Positions 1-8,662 are shown, counted from the stretch's first letter. The stretch is 64,000 bases of DNA from Candidatus Calditenuaceae archaeon (GCA_025059595.1 JANXDI010000021.1:1-64000); one strand, 5' to 3'. The notes: generated by a model not told the origin, from the sequence alone. Numbers and translations are program-made.

Positions 1-1
1 C

Positions 2-349
2 GCCGGAATAGCCACGCGACAGCAGGCAGAAAATCTGGTCGAGCACCTATTCAACCCCAAAGAGTTCTGGACCACATTCCCCATACCCACCGTCAGCGTA
101 GATGACCCAAACTACGACCCAAGAGGATACTGGAGAGGACGTTCCTGGATCAACATAAACTGGTTTACATACCATGGTCTAAGAAGATACGGCTTCGACA
201 GAGAAGCCAATGCACTTGCAGAGAGGGTGATTGAATTAATGTCCCGAGGCCCCTCATGCAGCGAGAACTATAACAGTCAGAACGGAGAGCCTCTCGGCGC
301 TCCTGATTTCGGATGGTCAACTCTGGCTATGGACTTTCTCCTTCAATGA
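2..349 (+). CDS. C-terminal part of a GH63-like (alpha/alpha)6-barrel glycosidase (5' end outside window)
   Basis: An open frame enters from the left edge and ends at TGA 347-349, giving the last 115 residues. The segment has the YWRGRSWININWF stretch (about residues 48-60) and a terminal GEPLGAPDFGWS stretch, both typical of the C-terminal barrel of GH63/GH37-like enzymes such as mannosylglycerate and glucosylglycerate hydrolases and processing glucosidases. In these families the stretch lines the active-site pocket. No signal or membrane segment is visible in this part. It points toward the transporter and GH130 genes, so a role in alpha-glycoside or mannoside breakdown is inferred. Substrate cannot be set from this fragment. 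Confidence 0.75.
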   Translation, partial: AGIATRQQAENLVEHLFNPKEFWTTFPIPTVSVDDPNYDPRGYWRGRSWININWFTYHGLRRYGFDREANALAERVIELMSRGPSCSENYNSQNGEPLGAPDFGWSTLAMDFLLQ

Positions 350-377
350 AGAATAGGCAAGAAAAGTTTCATAAAGT

Positions 378-1301
378 TCACTCACCAGTGACTTTTTTGA
401 GACGCGGGTTAAACAACTCGTCGAGCCCAATGTTTATGAGATTCAAGGACACGAAAATCAGAATAAGGGATATAACAGGCCCCACAATGAAGTGATAATA
501 TCCCTGAATAATTAGCCCGCTCGTCATAAAGATGTGGATAAGCAGCCCCAGAGTCATGATCTCAGCGGCGCCAAGACCAATCAGCCTCAGACCCGTCTCC
601 GCAAGAATTCCCCCAATAACGGCATAGGAAAAGCCCACAATCACGTATGGGAGGATATTCGGAAGAATCTCAAAGAAAATGATCTCATAGTCTCGCTCAC
701 CAACCATCTTTGCCAAGTCGATATAAGGCCTGGCTTTTAGGCTAAGCACCTGTGACCTAATCTGCCTCGCAGGACCTGCCCAAGCAAAACTGGCGATTAT
801 CAAAGCTATGAGAGTTATGTCTAATCTCTGTATGTAGGCGACGGCGGCTGCGGCAATAGCCCATGAGGGGAGAATAAGTATCACGTTTGTGAAAGAGTTT
901 AAGAATGTGTCTACAGCTCCGCCTTTATATGCCGCGAAAAGTGAAACGATTAGAGCAGCTGCAATAGAGACGAAACCGACCAAAAACCCCACAGCGAGAG
1001 AATTTTTTATACCGGTAATCAGCATCGCCAGCACATCACGACCGTAATGGTCAGTCCCAAGCGGAAAATCCAAAGAAGGCATCAGTAACCTAGGGTAGAA
1101 GCCTATTGCCGTGGAAGGAAGCCCGCCAAGCCGTATGCTATTGATTAAAGGTTCGAAAACTCCGATTAGGATTAAAGATAACAGAATGGATGTTCCGACT
1201 AACAGCTTTCTAGACTTCATGATATAATAAGATGCCGACTTTAGATACGATATTATCCTGCCCAATGACTGTTTTTTACTTATATGGTTCAAGGAGCTCA
1301 T
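378..1301 (-). CDS. Dpp/Opp-type ABC transporter permease (DppC-like)
   Basis: This 307-residue integral membrane protein has an N-terminal segment (about residues 33-50) followed by a long external loop containing the LGTDHYGRDVLAM motif that is diagnostic of the DppC/OppC family. Five further hydrophobic segments follow. The binding-protein-dependent transport signature is at about 190-215 (ARPYIDLAKMVGERDYEIIF). The start overlaps the end of the upstream permease by four bases (ATGA), so the two are translationally coupled. Family knowledge says it pairs with the DppB-like protein to form the channel. The nearby glycosidases suggest oligosaccharides rather than peptides, since many archaeal and Thermotoga Dpp-type systems carry sugars. 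Confidence 0.9.
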   Translation of the reverse strand: MSSLNHISKKQSLGRIISYLKSASYYIMKSRKLLVGTSILLSLILIGVFEPLINSIRLGGLPSTAIGFYPRLLMPSLDFPLGTDHYGRDVLAMLITGIKNSLAVGFLVGFVSIAAALIVSLFAAYKGGAVDTFLNSFTNVILILPSWAIAAAAVAYIQRLDITLIALIIASFAWAGPARQIRSQVLSLKARPYIDLAKMVGERDYEIIFFEILPNILPYVIVGFSYAVIGGILAETGLRLIGLGAAEIMTLGLLIHIFMTSGLIIQGYYHFIVGPVISLILIFVSLNLINIGLDELFNPRLKKVTGE

Positions 1302-2311
1302 GTCAGGGCAACCCTCGGGTCAATCAAGGGGTATATCAGGTCCATTATGAGGTTCGCCGTAAGCACTGTGAACATGGTCAGCATTATAATTCCTTGAATC
1401 ACGTTGAAGTCTAGCAAGCCTATCGCGTTGACGAATAATGCGCCTATGCCTGGATAAACGAAAATCCACTCTACAAGGAATGCACCCGTTACTATGAACC
1501 CGAGTGATATCGCTAGCCCCGTTGTCTGTGGCAACAAAGTATTTCTCAAAATATACCTTGTGAGTATTCTAGTAGTGCTCAAACCCTTCGCAACAGCGTA
1601 TTGAAGATAATCTTCCCCCACTATACCTATGACCAGTGCCCTCGTAGATATGAGCCAGCCAGTTAAAGAAACCAGAATGATCGAGAGAGCTGGTAGAAAT
1701 GCGTGTTGAACAGCACTAACGACGAAGTTGAGGTCAAACAAAGTTAATGAGGCTGCATAGGCTCCTCTCGATGGGAAAATGGGGATGATATAGGCGAATA
1801 ACAGAAGAAGGACTACTGCTACGATATAATATGGGACTTGAGAGAATATCAAGGAGAAGGTGAAGAAAAAGTTGTCGAATCTCGTTCCACGCTTCCATCC
1901 AACTATCACGCCTAACAATAAGCCCAATACCCAGGACAACAGCGTTGTGATAGTGAGTAGTATTATTGTCCACGGTAGATGCCGTATTATTAGCTCCTGT
2001 GCGGGAGATGGGAACGCCATGAATGAAGGGCCGAGGTCAAGTTCGAAAATCAGCCTCCTCAGAAAAGTCAGATATTGCGTAAAGATATCTTGGTTAAGGC
2101 CGAACATCTCCTCGAATAACTGTATAGCCCTGTCTCCTATTGGTTCAAAGCCATAACGCGAGCGCAACATGTAAACGTATGCGCGAATTGGGTTACCTGG
2201 AATGAGTCTCAATATGAAAAAGACTGCTGTAAAAGATAGGAAAAGTGTGATAAGGTAACTTGCTATTTTCTTTATTATATATTTTCGGACACTTGAACGT
2301 TCGAGCGACAT
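1298..2311 (-). CDS. Dpp/Opp-type ABC transporter permease (DppB-like)
   Basis: The protein has 337 residues. It begins with a membrane segment (about 11-33) and the FFILRLIPGNP motif typical of DppB/OppB, then a long external loop and five more membrane helices. The EAA-type loop (DYLQYAVAKGLSTTRILTRY) lies near 235-255. A TATA-like sequence at 2335-2344 lies about 27 bases before the ATG, so the mRNA is probably leaderless. It is the first gene of a two-gene operon with the DppC-like permease and is divergent from the two ATPase genes, so all four can share one control region. Confidence 0.9.
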   Translation of the reverse strand: MSLERSSVRKYIIKKIASYLITLFLSFTAVFFILRLIPGNPIRAYVYMLRSRYGFEPIGDRAIQLFEEMFGLNQDIFTQYLTFLRRLIFELDLGPSFMAFPSPAQELIIRHLPWTIILLTITTLLSWVLGLLLGVIVGWKRGTRFDNFFFTFSLIFSQVPYYIVAVVLLLLFAYIIPIFPSRGAYAASLTLFDLNFVVSAVQHAFLPALSIILVSLTGWLISTRALVIGIVGEDYLQYAVAKGLSTTRILTRYILRNTLLPQTTGLAISLGFIVTGAFLVEWIFVYPGIGALFVNAIGLLDFNVIQGIIMLTMFTVLTANLIMDLIYPLIDPRVALT

Positions 2312-2334
2312 CCTAAAGAAGAAGAGCCGCGCTT

Positions 2335-2344
2335 GATATATAAG
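2335..2344 (-). promoter_or_regulatory. TATA box of the permease operon
   Basis: The minus strand reads CTTATATATC, centred about 27 bases before the ATG of the DppB-like gene. This is the normal archaeal TBP-site spacing for a leaderless start. Confidence 0.6.
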
Positions 2345-2405
2345 TCTTAACCTATACTCAACTACAAGGACGATAAATCAGTTTTAGTGCAATTACCAAA
2401 ACTTT

Positions 2406-2436
2406 GCGTTCATCATTCTTGGTGCAATTTGAACGC
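2406..2436. promoter_or_regulatory. Inverted repeat in the divergent transporter promoter
   Basis: GCGTTCA (2406-2412) and TGAACGC (2430-2436) form a 7-base inverted repeat with a 17-base spacer, just upstream of the TATA box for the ATPase genes. Inside the region GTGCAATT occurs twice (near 2388 and 2422). The position fits a regulator site acting on one or both divergent transcripts. The regulator is not known. Confidence 0.35.
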
Positions 2437-2446
2437 TACGCGAATG

Positions 2447-2455
2447 AATAAATAT
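2447..2455 (+). promoter_or_regulatory. TATA box of the transporter ATPase operon
   Basis: AATAAATAT is centred about 27 bases before position 2478, giving a short leader ahead of the TTG start at 2489. Confidence 0.5.
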
Positions 2456-2488
2456 CCGAGTTCTCTCTCTATTTATGGTTAACCAGAA

Positions 2489-3448
2489 TTGCTTGAAGTA
2501 CAAGACCTCAGAGTCTACTACAAATCAATACTAGGTGACTATAAGTCTGTCGACGGCGTATCCCTTTCGGTCAACAGAGGAGAGATATTTGGAATCGCCG
2601 GCGAATCCGGGTGTGGAAAGTCTACACTGGTGGACGGAGTTCTTCGCCTCATCAGGCCTCCCGGCTACATAAAGTCCGGGAAGGTTTTGTTTGAAGGTGT
2701 GGATCTGCTCTCTCTTGATGAGAGCGGGCTGAACAAAATCAGATGGAGCAAAATCTCGTATATTCCTCAGGGGTCCATGAACTCTTTAAACCCAGTCTTG
2801 ACGATTGAGGAGCAGGCTACTGATACGCTTATTGAGCATTCAAACTTAACGAAGAATGATGCTAAAAAAGCCATAGAGGAGAAGCTTAGAGTAGTGGGGT
2901 TGCCTAGAGAGGTTTTGCGCTCTTACCCCCATGAGCTGAGTGGGGGTATGAGGCAGAGAGTCATTATCGCGATAGCGATAGCTCTCAATCCCAGTCTTGT
3001 TGTAGCTGACGAGCCTATAACTGCTCTTGACGTAGTAGTCCAGAAATCCCTTCTTAGCCTTCTAAAAGAGCTTCGAGACAAATATGGAGTTACGCTGATA
3101 TTCGTATCACATGATATGGCCGCGCACGCTCAGCTTGTCGATAAACTAGCTATAATGTACGCGGGGAAGGTGGTCGAGATCGCTTCCACACAGGATATTT
3201 TCTATAACCCGCTACACCCGTATACAAAACTACTAATTGCCTCCATTCCTAGATTAGAGAAAAAGGAGATCAAGGGTATACCCGGAATCGCCCCGAGCCC
3301 ACTGAATTGGCCCAAGGGCTGTCGTTTCCACACGAGATGCCCATGGGCCATGGAGGTTTGTTCCACTATCGAGCCTGAGATGTTGAAAGTGAATGGGGGG
3401 AGAATGGTTGCATGCCACCTATACCAGAACGGAGGCGAGAAATATTGA
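2489..3448 (+). CDS. Dpp/Opp-type ABC transporter ATPase (DppD-like)
   Basis: This 319-residue ATPase has Walker A GESGCGKST (about 37-45), the ABC signature LSGGMRQR (about 150), Walker B VVADEP and a switch histidine (FVSHD). The C-terminal region has the Opp/Dpp-specific GCRFHTRCPWAMEVC motif with conserved cysteines. The start is TTG at 2489. A nearby ATG at 2475 is in another frame and meets a stop quickly. It energises transport together with the next ATPase as a heterodimer. The two permeases are divergent and the binding protein is probably the one at 13.8-15.7 kb. Confidence 0.92.
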   Translation: MLEVQDLRVYYKSILGDYKSVDGVSLSVNRGEIFGIAGESGCGKSTLVDGVLRLIRPPGYIKSGKVLFEGVDLLSLDESGLNKIRWSKISYIPQGSMNSLNPVLTIEEQATDTLIEHSNLTKNDAKKAIEEKLRVVGLPREVLRSYPHELSGGMRQRVIIAIAIALNPSLVVADEPITALDVVVQKSLLSLLKELRDKYGVTLIFVSHDMAAHAQLVDKLAIMYAGKVVEIASTQDIFYNPLHPYTKLLIASIPRLEKKEIKGIPGIAPSPLNWPKGCRFHTRCPWAMEVCSTIEPEMLKVNGGRMVACHLYQNGGEKY

Positions 3449-4440
3449 CCGACCATTTATTGAAATTTGATAATGTCTCCGTGATTTTTAGGATTGGTGG
3501 TGGCCTAGGTCTGTTCGGGTCAGAGAGGGTTGTTGCCTTGAAAGATGTCTCGTTTGATATTCCTGATAAGCCGGGAATTTCGGCTTTAGTGGGTGAAAGC
3601 GGTAGTGGAAAGACCACTATAGCCCGCCTTATCATGGGTCTGCTAAGACCTACTTCAGGCACAGTCCTCTACAAGGGGAAAGAAATCCGAGAGTGGGTAG
3701 AGACTGATAAGGAGAGGTTTAGACGTGAAGTTCAGACCGTATTTCAAGACCCTTATGGAATTTATAATCCATATTACAAAGTTGACCGGGTCCTGTATCT
3801 CGCGCTCCAAAAGCTGCTACATGTCAATGACTCTGGACAGGCTACTTCAATGATCATAGACGCTATGAAGACTCTCGGCATGAGGCCTGAGGAAGTTCTT
3901 GGGCGATATCCTCACCAGCTTAGCGGAGGTGAGAGGCAGAGGTTGATGCTTGTTCTCTCACTTCTAATTAAGCCCCGCCTTCTTATCGCGGATGAGCCGG
4001 TCTCCATGATAGATGCTTCTCTTAGGGCGATATTTCTCGAGAATCTATTGGATCTGAAGAACAAGATTGGTATATCGTGCCTTTACATTACCCATGATCT
4101 TATTACAGCTAATTACGTTGCCGACGAGGTCCTTGTTTTATGTCATGGTAGGCTGGTTGAGGCCGGGAGGGGTGAGGAGGTTATAAGGGAGCCACTTCAC
4201 CCATATACGCGGCTTTTAGTCGACTCTATGCTCCTCCCAGATCCTCGTGCGAGGGCGTCAATTGGAGCGTCACTTATAGACGTACGTAAGTTAAGTGAAC
4301 TGAAGCCAGAGAAGGGGTGCGTTTTCAGATACCGCTGTCCTTATGCCATGAAAATCTGTGAAGAGAGGGAGCCTTTATTGATTGAGGCAGGTGGGACTAG
4401 GCGGGTTGCTTGTTATCTCTACGAGGGTCAAGCTGTTTAG
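3445..4440 (+). CDS. Dpp/Opp-type ABC transporter ATPase (DppF-like)
   Basis: This is the second ATPase of the importer, with Walker A GESGSGKTT, signature LSGGERQR, Walker B LLIADEP and the C-terminal GCVFRYRCPYAMKIC motif. I choose TTG at 3445. It overlaps the preceding stop codon (TTGA) and has GGAGG at 3431-3435 at normal spacing. The longer frame from ATG 3412 would overlap the upstream gene by 37 bases and lose this ribosome site. That gives 331 residues. A T-rich tract follows the stop. Confidence 0.92.
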   Translation: MTDHLLKFDNVSVIFRIGGGLGLFGSERVVALKDVSFDIPDKPGISALVGESGSGKTTIARLIMGLLRPTSGTVLYKGKEIREWVETDKERFRREVQTVFQDPYGIYNPYYKVDRVLYLALQKLLHVNDSGQATSMIIDAMKTLGMRPEEVLGRYPHQLSGGERQRLMLVLSLLIKPRLLIADEPVSMIDASLRAIFLENLLDLKNKIGISCLYITHDLITANYVADEVLVLCHGRLVEAGRGEEVIREPLHPYTRLLVDSMLLPDPRARASIGASLIDVRKLSELKPEKGCVFRYRCPYAMKICEEREPLLIEAGGTRRVACYLYEGQAV

Positions 4441-4470
4441 TTAAGAGGGGAATGAATTTAAGCCGTAGGA

Positions 4471-4481
4471 TTTTTTGTTTT
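4471..4481 (+). terminator. T-tract terminator after the ATPase genes
   Basis: TTTTTTGTTTT lies 30 bases after the DppF-like stop and before the promoter of the next gene. Archaeal intrinsic termination needs mainly such T-tracts. Confidence 0.5.
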
Positions 4482-4492
4482 AGTTCCGTAAG

Positions 4493-4502
4493 TTTATATA
4501 TG
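4493..4502 (+). promoter_or_regulatory. TATA box of the GH130 gene
   Basis: TTTATATATG is centred about 29 bases before ATG 4527, consistent with a separate, nearly leaderless transcript for the phosphorylase. Confidence 0.6.
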
Positions 4503-4526
4503 TTGAGCTGAGCAAGTAGATACACT

Positions 4527-5465
4527 ATGGTGACTTTTAGGCGATTTGAAGGGAACCCTATAGTAATGCCGGACAATAGGCCTTGGCGCTCACTGTGTAC
4601 TTTCAACCCGGGGGTCGTTGAGCTCAAGGGTGTCGTGTATATTCTTTTTAGGGCAATGTCAGCAGACATGACATCTTCCATAGGTTTAGCTATAAGTAAA
4701 GATGGGCTGCACGTGGAGGAGGTGCTAGAGGAGCCGGTGTATGTTCCGCGTGAAGATTTTGAGATGAAGCTTAAGCCTGGGCATTCTGGATGCGAGGACC
4801 CACGCCTTGTAATTATTGATGATCGAGTGTTAATGTTTTACACCGCTTATGATGGTGTGCATGAACCGAGGGTAGCGCTGACTTGGATATTCGTGGATGA
4901 ATTTCTCGAATTCAGTTGGAGATGGGCGCGTCCCAAGATCATATCACCACATGGGATTGACGACAAAGATGCATGTATAATTCCACGAAGGTTCGATAAG
5001 GGGTTCTTCTACATACACAGGGCAGGTGGCATAAATATGGTTTATGACCATCTTCCCGATTTGGATGATGTAGATGTAAACCAGCTCCGATGTCTTCATC
5101 TCTTAGGGCCTAGGCAAAATTATTGGGACAGTAAAAAGGTGGGGCTAGCTTCACCTCCACTAAAAATAGATTATGGGTGGCTCACTTTCTATCATGGTGT
5201 TTCAGATAGTAATGTGTATATGGTGGGTGCCGTGATTCTACACCATGATGACCCATCTAAGGTATTGTGTAGAACAACCGAGCCATTATTGTCTCCTGAG
5301 GCTTGGTATGAGAAAAGTGGTTATGTTGATAACGTAGTTTTCCCATGCGGTGCGCTTATTCGCGACGACAATGTTTACTTATATTATGGCGGAGCGGATA
5401 AATATGTCTGTGTTGCCATGGCTCCCCTTTCTTACATCCTAGAATCTTTAGGAGTCAAACAATAA
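4527..5465 (+). CDS. GH130-family beta-1,4-mannooligosaccharide phosphorylase-like protein
   Basis: The 312-residue protein has the five-bladed beta-propeller layout of GH130. Visible are an N-terminal FEGNPIV, then FNPGVVELKG, the catalytic-acid region CEDPRLV (about 88-94) and the late FPCGALIRDDNVYLYYGGADK stretch. GH130 enzymes phosphorolyse beta-mannosides to mannose 1-phosphate. The length is normal and no signal peptide is present, so the enzyme is cytoplasmic. It follows the transporter ATPases and precedes dehydrogenases, which fits intracellular use of imported manno-oligosaccharides. Whether it is a phosphorylase or one of the GH130 hydrolases cannot be told from sequence alone. 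Confidence 0.88.
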   Translation: MVTFRRFEGNPIVMPDNRPWRSLCTFNPGVVELKGVVYILFRAMSADMTSSIGLAISKDGLHVEEVLEEPVYVPREDFEMKLKPGHSGCEDPRLVIIDDRVLMFYTAYDGVHEPRVALTWIFVDEFLEFSWRWARPKIISPHGIDDKDACIIPRRFDKGFFYIHRAGGINMVYDHLPDLDDVDVNQLRCLHLLGPRQNYWDSKKVGLASPPLKIDYGWLTFYHGVSDSNVYMVGAVILHHDDPSKVLCRTTEPLLSPEAWYEKSGYVDNVVFPCGALIRDDNVYLYYGGADKYVCVAMAPLSYILESLGVKQ

Positions 5466-5482
5466 ATTTATGACTAAATCGG

Positions 5483-6505
5483 TCAAATTGTTATGATTCT
5501 TCCATACTTCGCAGATTCGTAGGCGGCCTCTATTATCCGCATTACGTGGTGGCCTTCCTCCGGCGTTCCTATTGGTGTCGTGTCGTTTACTATGCAGTTT
5601 ATAAAGTGTCTGTGTGTATGCTGTGGTTCTTTCTCTTTCGGCATGTTTGGGTAGGCCCATCCGGAGGGCTCTTTGAAGATTGCGATGTCGTATCCGAGAT
5701 AGTTTAGATGTATCGTTCCCTTGGTGCCGTATAGTGATGTCGTGTTTTGACCCGGCGTTTGGGTCCAGCTTGACTCAGCCACGGCTATGACGCCGCTCTC
5801 CATCTCGATCAGAACCGCGTTGTTGTCATCCACTTCGGACGACTTGTCCAGAGTTGCTACGAGTGCCGATACTTTTTTCGCCCTTCCCAGCAGGTAGACG
5901 AGCCTAGTGAGAGAGTATACCCCTAAGTCGAGTAGTACGCCACCTTGTGCCTTCTCAGCGCTGAAGAACCAGACATTCACCTCCTCGCCGAACATTTGTG
6001 CCACTTCTTGCATGTATTTCTCTGGGCCTCCATGAGACGTCCGTGCCTCCGCCATACAGACTTTCCCGATTTCACCATTTCTTAACACCGACTTAACATG
6101 GTCATAAATTGGAGTATCATAGTACACAAATGGCAATACCATTACTTTAAGGTCTGGATTTTTTCGCGCCTCTTCCACAATCCAGGCGGAGTCCCTGCTG
6201 TTAGTTGTCATGGGCTTCTGAATCATGACATGTTTATGATTCTTTATCGCTTCCACGGTTATCTGTGCATGTGTCGGGTGGGGCGTAGCGACAATTACGG
6301 CGTCTATGTCTTCTCTCATTAACATCTCTCTGTAATCCGTATAGCAGTGTCTGATGCTAAATCGCTCCGACGTCATCCTTGCGCGTTCTCGGTTGATGTC
6401 AGCGACGGCCACGACTTCAGCTTCTTCGATTTTAGTCAGCTCAGGTATGTGAAAATGGTTCGATATGCCTCCTGCGCCTATTATCCCAAATCGGACCTTC
6501 TTCAC
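5483..6505 (-). CDS. Gfo/Idh/MocA-family NAD(P)-dependent dehydrogenase (1)
   Basis: The N-terminal Rossmann fold shows GIIGAGGIS near residue 7 and an acidic residue ending beta-2 (VAVADINRE), favouring NAD. The family active-site motif E-K-P appears as Q-K-P (MIQKPM, about residue 99). The C-terminal half is the alpha/beta substrate domain, with GGVLLDLGVYSLTRLVYLLG. These enzymes oxidise sugars or cyclitols at a secondary alcohol. It lies 13 bases downstream of a second Gfo/Idh/MocA gene on the same strand, so the two are probably co-transcribed. The Glu-to-Gln change in the motif is unusual but occurs in the family. Confidence 0.88.
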   Translation of the reverse strand: MKKVRFGIIGAGGISNHFHIPELTKIEEAEVVAVADINRERARMTSERFSIRHCYTDYREMLMREDIDAVIVATPHPTHAQITVEAIKNHKHVMIQKPMTTNSRDSAWIVEEARKNPDLKVMVLPFVYYDTPIYDHVKSVLRNGEIGKVCMAEARTSHGGPEKYMQEVAQMFGEEVNVWFFSAEKAQGGVLLDLGVYSLTRLVYLLGRAKKVSALVATLDKSSEVDDNNAVLIEMESGVIAVAESSWTQTPGQNTTSLYGTKGTIHLNYLGYDIAIFKEPSGWAYPNMPKEKEPQHTHRHFINCIVNDTTPIGTPEEGHHVMRIIEAAYESAKYGRIITI

Positions 6506-6518
6506 AGACTAACTATAT

Positions 6519-7562
6519 CTAGAGCGGTAAATTTATGGTTGTCCCACGTTCGATGGATTGTAGCCCCGCTTCGAGGACTTCCTGAACATCCCTGTTGAAC
6601 TTTGCACTTAGCGGCGCCTCTATTTCACCGTCATTAAGGATTTTCTCGACGAGATATTCTGGGCCGTTTCTGCGTCCTTTGGGAGGTGGCGGAGGTGTCA
6701 GGACGTCACTTAACAAGTCTTTGAATCCTCCTAGACCTCTGACTTGGTGTACTTGAAGTTGCCCTTCCTCCGTGACGACTATTGTTCCCTCGGAGCCGTT
6801 GATGATGGGCCCGTGTATCGGATATGGCCCCACTTGGGACCAGCACGCCTCGGCCATTCCGATCGCGTCGTCGAACTCCATAACTAATATGGCGTTATCC
6901 TCTACGGGGATGTATTTGCGGACGAGGTTTTTGGCGGTAGCAAAAACTCTGAGGGGCCTTTTCTCGAGGAACCAGAGGGCGATGTTCACACCGTAGCAGC
7001 AGTAGTCCATCAGCGCGCCGGCCCCGTTAAGCTCCTTGTTGTATAGCCACTCGTAGAAGTAGGGAGAGCATCCCACCTCTTTGGGTCCTGCGTGAGCTCC
7101 ACGGAACCTGATGTGGAATATTCGGCCTATTCTTCCCTCTTTGACGAGCTGGAGTGAGTGTTGGATGGCGGGGTTCCAAGTTGTCGGGTAGTTCACCATG
7201 ACTTTTACTCCATGACGCCTTGAAGCCCTCAAAATCCTGTCGGCTTGAGAGAGATTTGCGGACATGGGCTTTTCCATTATCACGTGGACGCCACGCTCGG
7301 CCGCGAGCTCAACAACATCGGCGTGTCTCGCGTTCTCGTTGCAGACTAGGGCGATGTCCAGCTCCTCTCTCTTGAACATCTCAGCGTAGCTATAATAGAT
7401 GTTTCGGACGGCGTATAGGTTTGAGACTCTTTCCAGCAAGGGTTTGTTCGGGTCGGCAGCCGCAGATATCACGACGTTCTCGAGCTGGCTGAACTGGTGC
7501 AGGAGGCCCCAAACATGATCGTGGACGAGCCCGGCAACTCCGAGTCGGAGATGTTGAGACAC
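6519..7562 (-). CDS. Gfo/Idh/MocA-family dehydrogenase (2)
   Basis: This is a 347-residue two-domain dehydrogenase. The first glycine motif is atypical (GVAGLVHDHVWG), with a shortened glycine pattern, while the active-site motif MEKPM is intact near residue 97. The C-terminal substrate domain contains GGALMDYCCYG-like sequence (AGALMDYCCYGVNIALWFL). It shares only moderate similarity with its neighbour, so this is not a recent duplication. The tandem arrangement with another family member and a creatininase-family gene upstream suggests sequential steps on a cyclitol or keto-sugar. The substrate is unknown. Confidence 0.85.
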   Translation of the reverse strand: MSQHLRLGVAGLVHDHVWGLLHQFSQLENVVISAAADPNKPLLERVSNLYAVRNIYYSYAEMFKREELDIALVCNENARHADVVELAAERGVHVIMEKPMSANLSQADRILRASRRHGVKVMVNYPTTWNPAIQHSLQLVKEGRIGRIFHIRFRGAHAGPKEVGCSPYFYEWLYNKELNGAGALMDYCCYGVNIALWFLEKRPLRVFATAKNLVRKYIPVEDNAILVMEFDDAIGMAEACWSQVGPYPIHGPIINGSEGTIVVTEEGQLQVHQVRGLGGFKDLLSDVLTPPPPPKGRRNGPEYLVEKILNDGEIEAPLSAKFNRDVQEVLEAGLQSIERGTTINLPL

Positions 7563-7622
7563 CAGAGAGGCATCTAAGCGCCAATCTTAATAGTTTTCAG
7601 CAGGCGTGGGACTGGGTTGGCT

Positions 7623-8537
7623 CTAATATTTGAATGAGCCTTCTGGAGGCCAGATGGCTGGCACTCTGCCGGATGGATAGGTTTGCTTTAGCCACTCTAT
7701 GAACTCCTTTATGCGCTGAACTGCTGTCTCGACTATGACCTCGCCTTTCTTGACCGTGGCCTTAGTCGGGTCTCCCACGGCTCCCTTAGGATAATACTCA
7801 ATCTCCATAAACTGTGAGATGTCGTACCATCCGAATGGTCTGCCGTAAACGTTGCCGGCCTTGTCGGCCCATTTCTCGGGGATTACAGCGGCCATTCTCT
7901 CTGCCTTTGCCTCCTCGAACTTCTCCGGATAAACCAAGTGTGGCACTATATACCATGTGACTGAGGTTTCGACCTCGTCAGCGTGTATGAAGGGCGTCTC
8001 TATCCTGTGTCCAGGTGCGAGCTCCGTGCCTACCTTGAGTATGTCGCGGACCCACGCCCACCAGCTTGTGACAAGAATGAGGGCGTGAACAGCCTCCTCT
8101 ATGATGGCGTCGTCCTTCACAATCGGGAGCACGTACTCCTGGCCGTGGGAGTTGAAGATAATTATCTTCTTAAAGCCCGTGTTGCTGAGCCACTTGACCA
8201 CAGAGGTGACGTAGCCAATGTATGCAGTCTTCTTCACCGGAATGGTTCCGAACATGCCGTGGTGGTGGGAGGGGTGGCTGCCGTAAAAGATGGGCGGAGC
8301 TATCGATACTCCTGTCTCATAGGCCACTCTCTCGGCGATGTATGTGCCGATATACACGTCCTCGCCGATGGGTGCTTGAGGTCCGTGATTCTCCACAGCG
8401 CCGCATGGAAGGAAGATGATATCCGTCTCCAGCAGCCTCTCACGGAGCTCAGAGGTGCTCATCTGGTCGATGTAGATTTTCTTCCCGAATCTGTTGAGCG
8501 AGACTATGCCAAATCGTGCCTTGAAATTTAGCGACAT
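7623..8537 (-). CDS. Creatininase-family metal-dependent amidohydrolase
   Basis: Creatininase-fold signatures are clear: LPCGAVENHGPQAPIGEDV near the N-terminus (metal-binding His/Asp/Glu), HPSHHHGMFGT in the middle and FNSHGQEYVLP after it. A later HADEVETS supplies the last metal ligand region. I place the start at ATG 8537 (304 residues), because a TATA box at 8561-8571 puts the transcript start close to it. ATG 8546 and longer forms are possible. Family members hydrolyse cyclic amides or related rings. Here the neighbours are sugar dehydrogenases, so ring opening of a keto-cyclitol is an attractive but unproved role. It is divergent from the MDR dehydrogenase. Confidence 0.85.
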   Translation of the reverse strand: MSLNFKARFGIVSLNRFGKKIYIDQMSTSELRERLLETDIIFLPCGAVENHGPQAPIGEDVYIGTYIAERVAYETGVSIAPPIFYGSHPSHHHGMFGTIPVKKTAYIGYVTSVVKWLSNTGFKKIIIFNSHGQEYVLPIVKDDAIIEEAVHALILVTSWWAWVRDILKVGTELAPGHRIETPFIHADEVETSVTWYIVPHLVYPEKFEEAKAERMAAVIPEKWADKAGNVYGRPFGWYDISQFMEIEYYPKGAVGDPTKATVKKGEVIVETAVQRIKEFIEWLKQTYPSGRVPAIWPPEGSFKY

Positions 8538-8560
8538 ATGCGACATCTGGGCCGACCCAC

Positions 8561-8571
8561 TTAAATATCTT
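8561..8571 (-). promoter_or_regulatory. TATA box of the creatininase-family gene
   Basis: The minus strand reads AGATATTTAA here. Its centre is about 28 bases before ATG 8537, supporting that start and a leaderless message. Confidence 0.6.
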
Positions 8572-8629
8572 AACACCATCCGAGCACCTGCACAAGGACC
8601 TATGCGCGTGGGTTCACACCCCACTCCGT

Positions 8630-8639
8630 AAAAATAAAT
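8630..8639 (+). promoter_or_regulatory. TATA box of the MDR/UxaA operon
   Basis: AAAAATAAAT is centred about 28 bases before ATG 8663. The 17-base hairpin GTGGG-N7-CCCAC at 8608-8624 sits just upstream, where an activator could bind. Confidence 0.5.
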
Positions 8640-8662
8640 CCCGGTCTATAATTGGATACTTC

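Noticed and set aside
7983..8531. Long plus-strand open frame opposite the creatininase-family gene
   Set aside because: It is the antisense shadow of a gene with clear family motifs; its protein has no recognisable features.
8608..8624. GTGGG-TTCACAC-CCCAC looks like a tRNA T-arm (possible attachment-site remnant)
   Set aside because: The loop lacks the conserved A at position 58, there is no acceptor stem, and no integrase is nearby. A chance hairpin or operator is simpler.
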